Shown piece by piece: positions 10,860 through 20,810 of a DNA stretch of 64,000 nt. This stretch comes from a virus. The translations under genes and the position numbers were made by a program. The stretch is taken from the IMG/VR virus record IMGVR_UViG_3300030104_004245, positions 1 through 64,000 of that record, one strand, 5' to 3'. The first letter of the stretch is position 1. Each line of letters opens with the position of its first letter. Below the pieces are notes generated by a model. The model was not told the origin of the DNA, ran no database searches, and worked only from the letters and a program-made list of their open reading frames with translations.

Positions 10860-11375
10860 TTATTTTTTATAAATATCTGCCACTCTTTTTTTGCTTTCCA
10901 TAACAACGTATTTACTCCATTGTTCAGGATAAGTTTTAGCAACAGATCTTTTAAATTGCCTAACAGCAGTAAACTGCCATAATTCTCTATTTTTAAACCT
11001 ATATTTGGTTTTTAAATTTGTATAAAATATTTTAGCAATTTTACCATCAGTATTTAGATTTCTATTTTCTAAGACTTTACCATACTGTCTAGAAAGTGAA
11101 TAATTAGTATTAACACTTTTTGCAGCTGGACAAGTACCTATAAATAAATAACCTAATGAATCAGGAAGCTCAACACCATTTCTATTATCTATTACCTCTT
11201 TCCATAATTTTTCATTATATAAGGTAATAACTTTTTTAAGTTTATTATTATCTATATTTTCATATGCCGGATATTTTTCTTTAAATTCCTTAAAGAGATC
11301 CGCATTTAATAAACCAAACACCTTTTCTCTATATCTAGGTGCATTTAAATCTGGAGCTTTAAAATTACTTATCAT
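10860..11375 (-). CDS. Conserved phage protein, unknown function (171 aa)
   Basis: A basic, helical protein with RYREKVFGLLNADLFKEF, a LPDSLGYLFIGTCPAAK segment and a C-terminal KTYPEQWSKYVV motif. I have a weak memory of relatives in other Bacteroidota phages but cannot name a function. An ATG exists at 11387, but an AT-only promoter-like motif overlaps that position, so the internal ATG at 11375 is preferred. It lies just upstream of the ring genes and may be a small virion or assembly protein. Confidence 0.7.
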   Translation of the reverse strand: MISNFKAPDLNAPRYREKVFGLLNADLFKEFKEKYPAYENIDNNKLKKVITLYNEKLWKEVIDNRNGVELPDSLGYLFIGTCPAAKSVNTNYSLSRQYGKVLENRNLNTDGKIAKIFYTNLKTKYRFKNRELWQFTAVRQFKRSVAKTYPEQWSKYVVMESKKRVADIYKK

Positions 11376-11380
11376 ATTAC

Positions 11381-11406
11381 TATACAATATAATTTACAAA
11401 AAAAAG
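11381..11406 (-). promoter_or_regulatory. Putative AT-only late promoter motif
   Basis: Read on the minus strand this is a T-run followed by TTTGTAAATTATATTGTA, a variant of the TTTTGTATATTATA motif that occurs before several other late genes in this arm. It would drive the ring/muzzle genes. No mapped start supports it. Confidence 0.4.
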
Positions 11407-11435
11407 AGGACTAATAAAAGTTTAAACGTAAGAGA

Positions 11436-12644
11436 TTAATCTGGTGAATAAGTTAGTTCACATATGTTTCCTTTATTATAATCATGAAGTTCTATAACAC
11501 CTGATCTTTTAGATCCAACAAATTTATTATGATAATGCCAATAATCTGTTCTTGAAAGACTTGGTAATATTTTAAGCATAAACCCTGTACGTTCATTTGT
11601 AGTTATGTATTCTACTTTCTTTTTATGGTGTAAATGACCTGTAAACAAAGTTCTATTTTTAGTTATACCCCACTGTTGTGGAAACTCTGTAGCATAAAGT
11701 AAAAGTGAATTTTTAGTATTTACATCACCATGTTCAAAAGCAAAGAAGTTGTCACCCCATGTATATACTTTTCTTTCAAGATATGTTACATCCCAAAGTA
11801 TATTAGGATCATCTATAGCTCTAGATAAAGCATGAGTTAAATGAAATGAAGATAATCTATCATGGTTACCTGGTATATATACAACTTGAAGATCATCACA
11901 ATATTGTTTTATAAAATTAATACTCCAATATATTGCATCAAATGCTTGTGTATAAGCTTCAGTAGCAGTAGAACAATTATCTAATGGAGTACCACTTGTA
12001 GTAGTACCAGCCCAACTATCCATATTCATTAGATCTCCCCCTACTACATAAAATATTTTTTTAAGATTATGACTAGCATGTGCTCTTTCTACAAGATCCA
12101 TAATAGTTTCTTCAAAATCTTTATCTATAGTTTCATTACCTTGTTTTCCAAAATGAATATCTTGTAATGATAATACAGCACATACATCTTTTTTACCTTC
12201 ACTTTTAATTCTTTTAACTGGAGAGAATTTTTTAGGTTTCCAATTTTCAAGTAATTGCTCTATGTGAGCAGTATCATCATTCTTAAGTTTTGTAATTAAA
12301 GCTGATATACGCCAGTGATCTGACATTTGTTTATTCCAATATTGTGACAACTTCCATTGTGTTGTATCAATATTTAATATTTGTATAATCTCTTCTGGAG
12401 ATTTAGGTTCTGTTTGAGATATTCCAGTAATCTTTCCCTGACCACTTTCCATATCATATGAGGATGTGCAATCATCTGTTGCATAACCCATATCTCTTTC
12501 TTCTTTTCTTTTTTCTCTTCCTTCTGCTTGTATTTCTTTTTTTACTTTATCAAATTCTTCTTCCGTTATACCTAATCTTTCCGCACAATATTCTGAATTC
12601 TTTTTCCATTTAAGTGCATTTTTTACTTTTTCTTTTAAACTCAT
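11436..12644 (-). CDS. Calcineurin-like metallophosphoesterase
   Basis: All metal-binding motifs of the family are visible in the 402-residue protein: D162-x-H164, GGD at 202-204, GNHD at 259-262, H305-GD and GHLH at 336-339. The fold is shared by Mre11/SbcD nucleases and other phosphodiesterases. A DNA nuclease or nucleotide phosphatase role is possible but is not shown by the sequence. The first 60 residues look like a small helix-turn-helix (AERLGITEEEFDKVKKEI) followed by a charged linker. The gene has its own upstream terminator and promoter, so it heads a new transcription unit. Its place among virion genes is curious. Confidence 0.85.
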   Translation of the reverse strand: MSLKEKVKNALKWKKNSEYCAERLGITEEEFDKVKKEIQAEGREKRKEERDMGYATDDCTSSYDMESGQGKITGISQTEPKSPEEIIQILNIDTTQWKLSQYWNKQMSDHWRISALITKLKNDDTAHIEQLLENWKPKKFSPVKRIKSEGKKDVCAVLSLQDIHFGKQGNETIDKDFEETIMDLVERAHASHNLKKIFYVVGGDLMNMDSWAGTTTSGTPLDNCSTATEAYTQAFDAIYWSINFIKQYCDDLQVVYIPGNHDRLSSFHLTHALSRAIDDPNILWDVTYLERKVYTWGDNFFAFEHGDVNTKNSLLLYATEFPQQWGITKNRTLFTGHLHHKKKVEYITTNERTGFMLKILPSLSRTDYWHYHNKFVGSKRSGVIELHDYNKGNICELTYSPD

Positions 12645-12668
12645 GAGATAGCTATATTAATTAGTGCT

Positions 12669-12677
12669 GCTAATATA
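12669..12677 (-). promoter_or_regulatory. Putative promoter -7 element TATATTAGC
   Basis: On the minus strand TATATTAGC lies about 25 bases before the phosphoesterase ATG. It resembles the Bacteroidota -7 consensus TAnnTTTG with one change and matches the element at 40350. It sits just after a strong terminator, where a new promoter would be needed. No clear -33 TTG is present. Confidence 0.35.
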
Positions 12678-12686
12678 TAAAAAAAA

Positions 12687-12727
12687 TGTTAATAAAAAAA
12701 AGAACCCTAGATTTACACCTAGGGTTC
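12687..12727 (-). terminator. Intrinsic terminator
   Basis: A perfect 9-base stem, GAACCCTAG with CTAGGGTTC and an 8-base loop, is followed on the minus strand by eight Ts. It lies about 50 bases after the stop of the gene at 12777-13523 and should end the transcript of the upstream fibre genes. Confidence 0.85.
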
Positions 12728-12776
12728 AGAGCGTTTTGCAGAGTAAAACCAACAAAAAAATCTCTACGCTTCGCTT

Positions 12777-13523
12777 TTAATCATTACTGCAATCTCTTGT
12801 TACAAAAGACTGTAAAACTGATGCAGGATCAAATACATCTCCTTCATTAGTAATTGTAACAAGCTTTACAGCATATACAGTACTAGGACTTAAACCTGAA
12901 AGAGTATAACTTAAGAAGTCACCAGAAGCTAGTTGTGCAGATGATAAATTTCCTGTTCCAGGAGCATTATCATAAATCCAATCATCACTAACTGCTGAAT
13001 TTTTAATCCATACTTGAATTTCATCTACCTTATCTAATACCCATCCTTCAAATTGTATTACAGCATTCCAACCTGAAGCTTGGTCAAAATACTTATCTGC
13101 TATTACAAAGTAAGGAACACCATATTCTAAACTAGCAGAACTTTGATGAAATAACATTAATCTTTGAATTGTCATCTCTACATGTTCACCACAATATCTT
13201 CTCCATATACCACCTTTAGTTTCAACTGACATATACTCTCCAGCATAACCAGCTATTGCACCAGATCCTGCACCGGTATTACTACCAAGAGCAACTATAC
13301 CAACATCCCTTCCTTTTGCTACATCCATTTCTTTGCAGCAATTGCATTTTCTAACACATTCTGTACATGTTAATTCATCACATGGTTCTGGTAAAGCATG
13401 TTGTCCACGGTTGTTTGTATTATCTTTACAATCAGTGTATAGTCCAGCACCTGACATTTGTAAAGGTCTGTCTTTACAAGCACAAGGTGATGATTTAGTA
13501 TGTCCACATGTTTTACAAGCCAT
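12777..13523 (-). CDS. Cys-rich virion protein with fibronectin III-like C-terminus
   Basis: The first 70 of 248 residues hold sixteen cysteines in closely spaced groups (MACKTCGHTKSSPCACK, CDELTCTECVRKCNCCKE), which could bind zinc or form disulfides. The middle part is a beta-rich region, and the last 90 residues end in a fibronectin III-like strand (LSPSTVYAVKLVTI). It follows the 1115-residue appendage gene, and a strong terminator comes after it. It is probably a tail appendage or decoration protein. No enzyme motif is seen. Confidence 0.65.
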   Translation of the reverse strand: MACKTCGHTKSSPCACKDRPLQMSGAGLYTDCKDNTNNRGQHALPEPCDELTCTECVRKCNCCKEMDVAKGRDVGIVALGSNTGAGSGAIAGYAGEYMSVETKGGIWRRYCGEHVEMTIQRLMLFHQSSASLEYGVPYFVIADKYFDQASGWNAVIQFEGWVLDKVDEIQVWIKNSAVSDDWIYDNAPGTGNLSSAQLASGDFLSYTLSGLSPSTVYAVKLVTITNEGDVFDPASVLQSFVTRDCSND

Positions 13524-13541
13524 TTCTTTATTTTTTAATTA

Positions 13542-16500
13542 TTATGTGCAACTTCCAGCTGCTATTGTTTCATGTCCTGCTGCACCAGCTGCATTACGCC
13601 AATAAGGAGCTGAAGTATTATATTGTGCAACTTTTCTACTAGTACTACCTTTAGATACAGGATTATATTGACAATACCATCTTCCATTTACTAATTCATC
13701 ATTAGTTACACCAGTACCACCATGAAGAGCTCCTGCTAATGTTGCATATGCTCTTTCATCTGATTTAAATTCAATTCCTGAAACATTATATATTCTTGAA
13801 CAACCTGTAGGTCCTCCTGCAGATGTTGATCCTGCTGTTTGACAAGTAGTATTACTTGCATACAAGTCTACTGCTTGTCCACCATCAGTTCCTGTCATAT
13901 GTCTAGCAGCTATTACGCTTGTTGCACATTTGTTAAATGCTGAGTTTGGAGTAGTTGTATAAGATTGCATTAATCCTAATACAAAGTTTTTAAAATCTGT
14001 ATTTGTTGATGCAAAAGTAAAATTACTAGTTATATTAGAGAATAAATTAAACCGAACATTTTGTTTTATTTTAGTTAAACCTGTCATTGTATTATGAGTT
14101 GTAGTTGCTCCATTATAAGGACATGCAATAGGAGCTATAGTATCAACCATAAAATTAGCTAGATTAACAGGTTTTTCAACATTACCTATCATTACACCAT
14201 TAAATTCTTGTTCTTTAACTCTTTTACCTATTACAGCACCATACATTTGTAAAGCTGTTGCAGCTGATTCATCTAAACTTCCAGTAATTAAAGGAACTAA
14301 TGTAAATTTAAATGATTGTGAAAATTGAGGAACTTGTACGTGTTTAGAAGAAGCCCATGTTGAATGTGCAGTTCCATTAAATAAATCTACTACTGAATCA
14401 TAATGATCTTTATAAACAGTTGTAGGTTGTGAAGCCCATCCTGCTGGTAAATTTGCACCAGAGTAATCTCCATTTGTATATCCACCATTAGTAAATGCTA
14501 TAACATTGGCTGCAGCAGGTACAGGTAAAGTAGTACCAGATCCCCAATATGGAGGTAATGATTTCCATGTATCCCAATTAACTGCTCCTACTGTACCACT
14601 TGCAACAGTAATACTACCAGTAGCACCAGCTTTCATATCCCACATTGCTCTTATATATTCTAGATAATTACTACTAGAATTAGCACTTGCAGCAGCTGTA
14701 TTTGAAACAGGTATATAATATACAGTCCCTGTCCAAGTCCTACAATTTTTTAACAATTGACCTTTTATATTTTCAAATTGAGTTTTAATATTATTAGCAT
14801 CAACATCTGAAATATTATTTGAATCTACAAATACATATACATCTTGATCTACATAAGTTATTCTTGAAGCTTCTTGAATTGGAACGCTGAACATATTGCT
14901 AGTACCACAATCATTAGTTACCTGAATTTTAAATGAGTCTGATCCCCAACCATTAGCTGCAGTAGATGTATATTTAAATCTACCTATAGAATTTTCTTCA
15001 CCTGTTGGAGAAGTTATTTGTTGTACAGTACCATTTACAGGTGATACAACAACTGACCAAGTAGGTGCTGTTTTTGAAGTTGTATTAGTTAAAATCTTAA
15101 TATCTGCAATAACTGAATTTCCTGCTTCACAATAATATTGTTTTTTATATGATGAATCTGTTGTAGTTATATCAGTAGAGTCAGAAATAAACACCCCTTT
15201 ACAATCACATGCATATACAACTTTATCTATTCTATGTAATGCATGATTATATAAAGCATATAAATAATAAACTACACCACGAGGAGAAGTTATAGGGGCT
15301 AAAAATCTCCATCCAGATCCTTCATTATCTCTAGCTATACCAGTTGCAGGATATAATTTTCCACCAAGATTTATTGAAGTTGTTGGATTTAAACTGATTG
15401 GATTTCCATATTTAACAAATACTCCATCTGCACAAGTTCCTCCAATTAATGCACCTTTGTATATAATAGGGCTATTAGTTGCATCAAAACCTGCTACAAT
15501 TTCTTCTGTTGTTCCACCACTTGTATAACAAGATAATATTTGTGTTGCACCTCCTTCAATAAAAGGTAAAGTTGTTGCACTTGTATTGTAATCAGCATTT
15601 AATATTTCAGTAACTGAGCATGCAGGAGCTGTTGTAGTTATACTAGACTTAGGACAAGTTGATATATTACCTGCTTTTGAAGTAGTCTCAACATACACAC
15701 TATACGTTGTTCCTGGATTTAATCCTTTAATTTCTTTAGTAAATGTAACAGCTGTTGTTCCAGGTCTTGCAGTTTCTATTATTGATCCTCCTGGATCTTC
15801 TATTTTAACCGCAAGTTCATAACCTGCTGTTATACTAATGTTATTTACAGTAACTGTAAATTTTTCATCTGTTGCACCTGATAAAACAACTGTTGGACAA
15901 GTTGTACTATTTGTAAGTGTATGCGTTTCTGTTTTAGCACATTCAGAACTACCGTTTGTAAAACAATAATCTATAGTTACTTCAAAATTACTTGATGTAT
16001 CTAAAGATCCAAGTTCATTAATTAAAAATCCTTTATCATTAGTAATAAAGTTTTTAATTTTTACATATTTTACTATACTATTTAATGAAGAATCTTTAAC
16101 TGTAATTTTACAACCTTTTGATTTATCACAATCTTCCCATCCTGTAGGTAAAACAGTATCTGTAAAAAATATACGTATTCCTGAAATTGTACCAGTAGTA
16201 TCTAATAAACTACATTTAGCACCAAAAGTTACAGCACTACAAGTTGTAGGAGTTGTATGTGTTTTAAGATCTGTAACAGCCTCTCTAATATCCATTAAAG
16301 TTAACCAAACATTTGTCATTGATTGAGATACATCAGCTGGAGCTTTATACCAAGATGGTAAATCATTTAAAGTTCCTTTATCTTTACCTAATAAAGACTC
16401 TGAACTTAAATTTACATTAGGAGTTCTAGTTGACTTAAGAAGATTTGCTGATCCTCCTAAAGCTTGTCTAAGTTGACCATAGTCTGCTTCTAATGCAGTA

Positions 16501-16889
16501 AGTAAAACATTCATGTCTACTGGTCTTCCTTTTTTTGAAGTTAAATATTTAGGAGAAACTTTTGGAGGGTTATATGGTTTAGTTACTGCTGTTCTTTCTA
16601 ATTTTGAAACTCTTTGTGTTAATTTATTTGTTTCTGATTGTAATTTATTTGTTGTACTAATTAATTCAGATGACTTTAAAGCAAGTCTTTTTAAATAATC
16701 TTCTACAGAAGCGTTAACTACTCTTTCTCCTAAAGCATTAATATACTGTAATTGAGAAGGTAGTGCTACACCTGTAGTTGAAGCAGTAGACGTAGCAGAT
16801 GTAGTAGTAGTAGTTATAGAACTTTTTGTAACTACTTTTCCATTGTATATTGTATACTTACTAGGAAGTTTTATAATTTCTACTTTCAT
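13542..16889 (-). CDS. Large tail appendage/fibre protein (1115 aa)
   Basis: The protein opens with a Ser/Thr-rich segment and a coiled coil (LALKSSELISTTNKLQSETN, about residues 68-87). A fibronectin III-like domain follows near residues 340-420 (LNPGTTYSVYVETTSKAG), then further beta domains. A segment near residue 680 (VDQDVYVFVDSNN) resembles a vWA first strand but lacks a clean DxSxS motif. The C-terminal 300 residues are Gly/Thr/Asn-rich. The architecture fits a receptor-binding or adhesin-like tail appendage. It is 18 bases from the next gene in the same operon. Confidence 0.6.
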   Translation of the reverse strand: MKVEIIKLPSKYTIYNGKVVTKSSITTTTTSATSTASTTGVALPSQLQYINALGERVVNASVEDYLKRLALKSSELISTTNKLQSETNKLTQRVSKLERTAVTKPYNPPKVSPKYLTSKKGRPVDMNVLLTALEADYGQLRQALGGSANLLKSTRTPNVNLSSESLLGKDKGTLNDLPSWYKAPADVSQSMTNVWLTLMDIREAVTDLKTHTTPTTCSAVTFGAKCSLLDTTGTISGIRIFFTDTVLPTGWEDCDKSKGCKITVKDSSLNSIVKYVKIKNFITNDKGFLINELGSLDTSSNFEVTIDYCFTNGSSECAKTETHTLTNSTTCPTVVLSGATDEKFTVTVNNISITAGYELAVKIEDPGGSIIETARPGTTAVTFTKEIKGLNPGTTYSVYVETTSKAGNISTCPKSSITTTAPACSVTEILNADYNTSATTLPFIEGGATQILSCYTSGGTTEEIVAGFDATNSPIIYKGALIGGTCADGVFVKYGNPISLNPTTSINLGGKLYPATGIARDNEGSGWRFLAPITSPRGVVYYLYALYNHALHRIDKVVYACDCKGVFISDSTDITTTDSSYKKQYYCEAGNSVIADIKILTNTTSKTAPTWSVVVSPVNGTVQQITSPTGEENSIGRFKYTSTAANGWGSDSFKIQVTNDCGTSNMFSVPIQEASRITYVDQDVYVFVDSNNISDVDANNIKTQFENIKGQLLKNCRTWTGTVYYIPVSNTAAASANSSSNYLEYIRAMWDMKAGATGSITVASGTVGAVNWDTWKSLPPYWGSGTTLPVPAAANVIAFTNGGYTNGDYSGANLPAGWASQPTTVYKDHYDSVVDLFNGTAHSTWASSKHVQVPQFSQSFKFTLVPLITGSLDESAATALQMYGAVIGKRVKEQEFNGVMIGNVEKPVNLANFMVDTIAPIACPYNGATTTHNTMTGLTKIKQNVRFNLFSNITSNFTFASTNTDFKNFVLGLMQSYTTTPNSAFNKCATSVIAARHMTGTDGGQAVDLYASNTTCQTAGSTSAGGPTGCSRIYNVSGIEFKSDERAYATLAGALHGGTGVTNDELVNGRWYCQYNPVSKGSTSRKVAQYNTSAPYWRNAAGAAGHETIAAGSCT

Positions 16890-16902
16890 TATCTATTATA
16901 AA

Positions 16903-17382
16903 TTACGTTAAAATTTTAATTTCTGCTCCTTCTGCTAATAACTTATTGTATTCATCATCACTAATTTCAGCAAGACCCTTTTCTCTTGTGCCTGCTGGCA
17001 TACTATGACCATGTCCTGGATCATCATGAGTAGGTCTATCTTCTTTATCACAGCATGCTAATGCTGCACAAACCATTTCATATATTAAATTAAAATGATC
17101 TTCTAGTGATGCAGTTCCATTTGACAAAGTAGTAAGATCATGTTGTGACAAGTCATAATCATTTTCTCCAGCCCAATCTTTTATACATGCTACATTACCA
17201 CTAACTTGCACTGATTCAATTAAATCACATAACTCTTGAGCTAATGTTGCTATTACTGTACTTATTGTATCTCCTGTGCATAAATCAATACAATCAATAT
17301 TTGGACCTTGCCATACAACACATTCTGATGTTGTTGTTAGACATCCATTTTTACTATTAGAACTGCTATTTGTTGAAATCAT
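16903..17382 (-). CDS. Small probable virion protein, unknown
   Basis: A 159-residue acidic protein with paired cysteines (CALACCDKED) and a His-rich segment (THDDPGHGHSMPAG). No family is recognised. It precedes the 1115-residue appendage gene by 13 bases and has a late-promoter-like motif directly upstream, so it probably begins the fibre transcript. Confidence 0.6.
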   Translation of the reverse strand: MISTNSSSNSKNGCLTTTSECVVWQGPNIDCIDLCTGDTISTVIATLAQELCDLIESVQVSGNVACIKDWAGENDYDLSQHDLTTLSNGTASLEDHFNLIYEMVCAALACCDKEDRPTHDDPGHGHSMPAGTREKGLAEISDDEYNKLLAEGAEIKILT

Positions 17383-17392
17383 CTTAATTCAC

Positions 17393-17413
17393 TATATATT
17401 ATAATATACAAAA
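17393..17413 (-). promoter_or_regulatory. Putative AT-only late promoter motif
   Basis: The minus strand reads TTTTGTATATTATAATATAT immediately upstream of the gene starting at 17382. The core TTTTGTATATTATA also appears at 19402, 20811 and 26195. Confidence 0.5.
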
Positions 17414-17447
17414 CATTTATTTAAACTACAAGTCCTGATAAACAAGA

Positions 17448-18812
17448 TTACACTAATCCTCCTTTTGGTGGGTTAGTATGCCATAGATCATGAAGACCAA
17501 CATCTGGTACATGATGATCTTGTAAATCTGGTCTAGCAGGATATTCTGTTATTTCACATGTTGTACTTGGGTTTGTTATACTAATCTTTTCTTTACAAGT
17601 GTTTATTTTAACTTTTATTAATTGTTGGTTACAGCTTCCTGTTGTTGTAAAACAAAAACAATTTTGAAGGGTATGCTCTCTATTCCAATCAGAACCTGCT
17701 TGTTTCATTTCAAAAGCAAGCTCTCCTTTATAATCTGTTTTTCCTATATCTTTTCCATCTAAAATAATATTATATCCTTCTACAAGATCATCATGTTCAT
17801 CTGTAACAACAACTTTTATACATTCTGAATCATATACACAATTTCCATTTACAATACCACTACCACTTATACCACAAAAACTACAACCATATCCATGTCT
17901 CATACCCATTGAAAATGGAGCCTTTGGATCTTGAGGATGACAGTCCAAGCATGTACCTCTATCTTTATATCCCGTTACATATTCAGCACATGTCCAACAT
18001 TTCTCTGTCATTCCTAATGCCATAATTGCTGACCACCAAATATTAGGTGTAACATCAGGATCAGGAATTACAAAATCCCATGTGCTTAAACTTGAATCCC
18101 AATCATATACCCAAAACTCACCATTATCAGATGCAAAGGTTGCTTTTACTTGAGCACCTATAGGAACAGCTCCATTAAAGTTTACAGAATTAAAAGTATC
18201 ATCTGAAATATAAATAGTATGAACTACTTGTTGACCATCTGGTATAGGAATAATTGCAACAGTTTGAAAATAACTTTCATCATTATATGCTTCAAAATCT
18301 GTAGCAAGATATCTGTATGTTAGGTAAATTTTAGTAATGCCTATATTATTTAAACTAATTATATCAGAAGCAGGAATTGTTAAAGTAAAAGATTTAGTTG
18401 TAACAGGAACATTTGTAATACGAAGACAACTTCCAGGTGCTATTGTACCCCAACTTGTTCCTTGTAAATCTGCGTCTGTAAAAGCACCTTTATCACAATT
18501 TTTTATAACCCAATCAGGTATATCTTCTTTTAAGACAGGTGGGTATTCTGTAGGATAAGAAGCATTACAACCTTTATAATCAGTTATTGTAGGTAATATA
18601 AATTCTTCTGTTGAAAAAGTTGAACTAGGAGCAAAGACTTCACTATCTTGCCAATCACATAAATTCTTTTCAAAAATAGTACTATCTAGTTCTTCTATAG
18701 AACAACACGGAGCCATTCCAAATTGAACAGATCTCATTTGTTTATAGATTAGATCAGAAAACTTATTTTCTATATCTATTTTTTTAGTTATTTTATAATT
18801 TTCTTTTTGCAT
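17448..18812 (-). CDS. Cys-rich probable virion protein (454 aa)
   Basis: The product is beta-rich with CxxC pairs near the middle (CWTCAEYVTGYKDRGTCLDC and CSFCGISG), which resemble a zinc-binding or disulfide-rich insert. A late beta domain (VVVTDEHDDLVEGYNIILDG) looks like a carboxypeptidase-regulatory or Ig-type strand set. The start at 18812 is preferred over an upstream ATG because it falls two bases after the stop of the preceding gene. It sits among tail genes and is likely structural. Confidence 0.65.
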   Translation of the reverse strand: MQKENYKITKKIDIENKFSDLIYKQMRSVQFGMAPCCSIEELDSTIFEKNLCDWQDSEVFAPSSTFSTEEFILPTITDYKGCNASYPTEYPPVLKEDIPDWVIKNCDKGAFTDADLQGTSWGTIAPGSCLRITNVPVTTKSFTLTIPASDIISLNNIGITKIYLTYRYLATDFEAYNDESYFQTVAIIPIPDGQQVVHTIYISDDTFNSVNFNGAVPIGAQVKATFASDNGEFWVYDWDSSLSTWDFVIPDPDVTPNIWWSAIMALGMTEKCWTCAEYVTGYKDRGTCLDCHPQDPKAPFSMGMRHGYGCSFCGISGSGIVNGNCVYDSECIKVVVTDEHDDLVEGYNIILDGKDIGKTDYKGELAFEMKQAGSDWNREHTLQNCFCFTTTGSCNQQLIKVKINTCKEKISITNPSTTCEITEYPARPDLQDHHVPDVGLHDLWHTNPPKGGLV

Positions 18813-18814
18813 GA

Positions 18815-19378
18815 TTAGCAACAACTTACATCACATGTTATTTTCTTTAATCTTCCAAGAGCAAAAGTATATAAATCCATACCTTCTTTAGGACTATGAC
18901 CATATTCTACTTTTGCTTTTGCAGCATCAATCATAGTTCTAATAAATTTCATTTCTGATGTAAGTTTTTTTGTGGCATCGGTAGGTTCACAAGTTTGAAG
19001 ATTTAAGTCACATAATTTTTGATAATAATTATTTATAATTAATGTGGTTCTTAAAAAGTTATATTCCACATAAACTTTATCATGTGGAGAAACACTATAT
19101 CTTATAGTATATATACCATCTGGTAAAGCATTTCTACATTCATCACAACCAGAAATTTGAATACCTAATGCGCAAGCACTAAGATGTAAATCAAACATAG
19201 GTTTGACTTTTAACAATTTTTGAGGTGTTTCAAACCCAGGAGGTGTTATATATAAATGACCGCAATCTTTATTTAAGATATCTGCTGAAACATATTCACT
19301 AGTGTCTTTAATACTAAAAATATCACAATTAGATACACAATCAGGAATCTCTAAACTTAATATATGTTTTGCTGCCAT
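18815..19378 (-). CDS. Probable structural protein (187 aa)
   Basis: The sequence has LPDGIYTIRYSVSPHDKVYV followed by a helical C-terminal half ending in CDVSCC. I recall similar Cys-containing small proteins in Bacteroidota phage virion operons, but no function is known to me. A late-promoter-like motif lies about 25-40 bases upstream, and the gene is coupled to the next. Confidence 0.6.
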   Translation of the reverse strand: MAAKHILSLEIPDCVSNCDIFSIKDTSEYVSADILNKDCGHLYITPPGFETPQKLLKVKPMFDLHLSACALGIQISGCDECRNALPDGIYTIRYSVSPHDKVYVEYNFLRTTLIINNYYQKLCDLNLQTCEPTDATKKLTSEMKFIRTMIDAAKAKVEYGHSPKEGMDLYTFALGRLKKITCDVSCC

Positions 19379-19401
19379 AAGATGAATTTATTATAGTACT
19401 C

Positions 19402-19420
19402 ATAAATAATATACAAAAAA
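19402..19420 (-). promoter_or_regulatory. Putative AT-only late promoter motif
   Basis: The minus strand reads TTTTTTGTATATTATTTATG upstream of the gene starting at 19378 and just after a terminator hairpin. Confidence 0.5.
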
Positions 19421-19438
19421 TGCTATTGATATAAAAAT

Positions 19439-19468
19439 AAAAAGGGCAGGAATAAACCCACCCTTTTT
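19439..19468 (-). terminator. Intrinsic terminator
   Basis: An inverted repeat AAAAAGGG / CCCTTTTT with a short central loop lies about 24 bases after the stop of the gene at 19492-20742. The minus-strand copy ends in a T-run. Confidence 0.75.
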
Positions 19469-19491
19469 AAAAAGCTATGATTATTTAACTA

Positions 19492-20742
19492 TTATGAGTT
19501 AAATGAACCTAGATCTTGAATTGATACTTGACTAGCTGCAGCCCAGGTTTCAAGTCTTTTTAAAAGAACATTTCCACCACCACCCATTATAGTAGGGTCA
19601 GCTGCTTCACTATCTCTTGCAGCAATTTCATACACATATTGATCATTATCAAATACTCCAGTTGGATTGTTAAATCTTGGAACTGAATGTTTGATATAAT
19701 ATCTATTGTAATCAGTTGCTGTTCTAGATACTCCTGCTATAAGATCATCTGTTTGTTCAGTTTCTCTCATTCTAGCAAAGTCTCTATTACCAACTTTTAA
19801 TGGGAATTGTCTGTATCTATTAGTTAAAATAAGATCTCTTAAAACACCTTCACCATGTCCAGTTGCCATTGTAGGAGCAGTAGCTTCAGTAAATGTACCA
19901 CAAGATGTGCAAACTTCACCTGTTTCATCAATTACACCAGCAATAATTTTAACAGGTTCAGTTTCAAACATATCTCTAGGATCAAATGAACAATCTGCAA
20001 AGCTTGTAGTTAAATCTGCAACAGATTTAGCAGTTAAAATTAATTTACCTAAATAATTTGATGGAGTTGCAGGTTCAGCAGTTACAGCAGTATAAGTAGA
20101 TAAGTTAACAGGAGCATAACCACCACCACCTGTAGTACTTTTTTGAACAGTTGCTGCCATAAATTTAGATAACAACGGATCTGCATCAACACCAAGTGTT
20201 GTGTTACCATTAATTCTATTAGCAATGTCAACAAGAACTTTAACTGGATCTTGATAACCATTCATTGCAGTTTTACAACATACATTATCAGATGATACCA
20301 TTCTGTATAAATTGTGATTTAAAAGTCTCAACGCAGGTGATCCTTTTACATCAACTCTTATCATACCTAATGATTCACATGGGAAACATTGTCCCCATTC
20401 AGCAACTAATTCTCCAACACATGCAGTACCAGCTACAGCATCTTCATATGCTAACATATTAACATATCTAGGATTAATTGCTTTAGATTTATAAGTTTCT
20501 TGGTATCCTCCAAATGCAGGATTATTACCAACTGTGTCACTACCAAAATGTGACTTTTGAACTAACACTATAGGTTCTACGGGTATTACACCACTTGTAG
20601 CCTGTATTGATAGATTTGTTTTTGCGCTAAAGACACCTAATTGTTTTGCAGCTAATGAATCTGATCTATTACCAGGAGTATTATATACAATTACATCACC
20701 AGGTGTAAATATCTTTTTAAACGCGTGACCGAAATAAGACAT
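19492..20742 (-). CDS. Probable abundant virion protein (416 aa), function unknown
   Basis: The protein begins MSYFGHAFKKIFTPGDVIVYNTPGN. A longer reading frame starts at 20829, but the ATG at 20742 is preferred because an A/T-rich TTTTTAAT leader precedes it and the extension is hydrophobic and non-conserved-looking. The body is a globular alpha/beta protein with scattered Cys residues. It is bracketed by a late promoter motif and a terminator, so it is probably made alone in large amounts, as a capsid-associated or tail protein would be. No family was recognised. Confidence 0.6.
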   Translation of the reverse strand: MSYFGHAFKKIFTPGDVIVYNTPGNRSDSLAAKQLGVFSAKTNLSIQATSGVIPVEPIVLVQKSHFGSDTVGNNPAFGGYQETYKSKAINPRYVNMLAYEDAVAGTACVGELVAEWGQCFPCESLGMIRVDVKGSPALRLLNHNLYRMVSSDNVCCKTAMNGYQDPVKVLVDIANRINGNTTLGVDADPLLSKFMAATVQKSTTGGGGYAPVNLSTYTAVTAEPATPSNYLGKLILTAKSVADLTTSFADCSFDPRDMFETEPVKIIAGVIDETGEVCTSCGTFTEATAPTMATGHGEGVLRDLILTNRYRQFPLKVGNRDFARMRETEQTDDLIAGVSRTATDYNRYYIKHSVPRFNNPTGVFDNDQYVYEIAARDSEAADPTIMGGGGNVLLKRLETWAAASQVSIQDLGSFNS

Positions 20743-20810
20743 AATTAAAAATTTTATGTGAGGACCATTACCCCCACTGGTTAATACAAATAAATAAAAA
20801 AATTGGTTTT

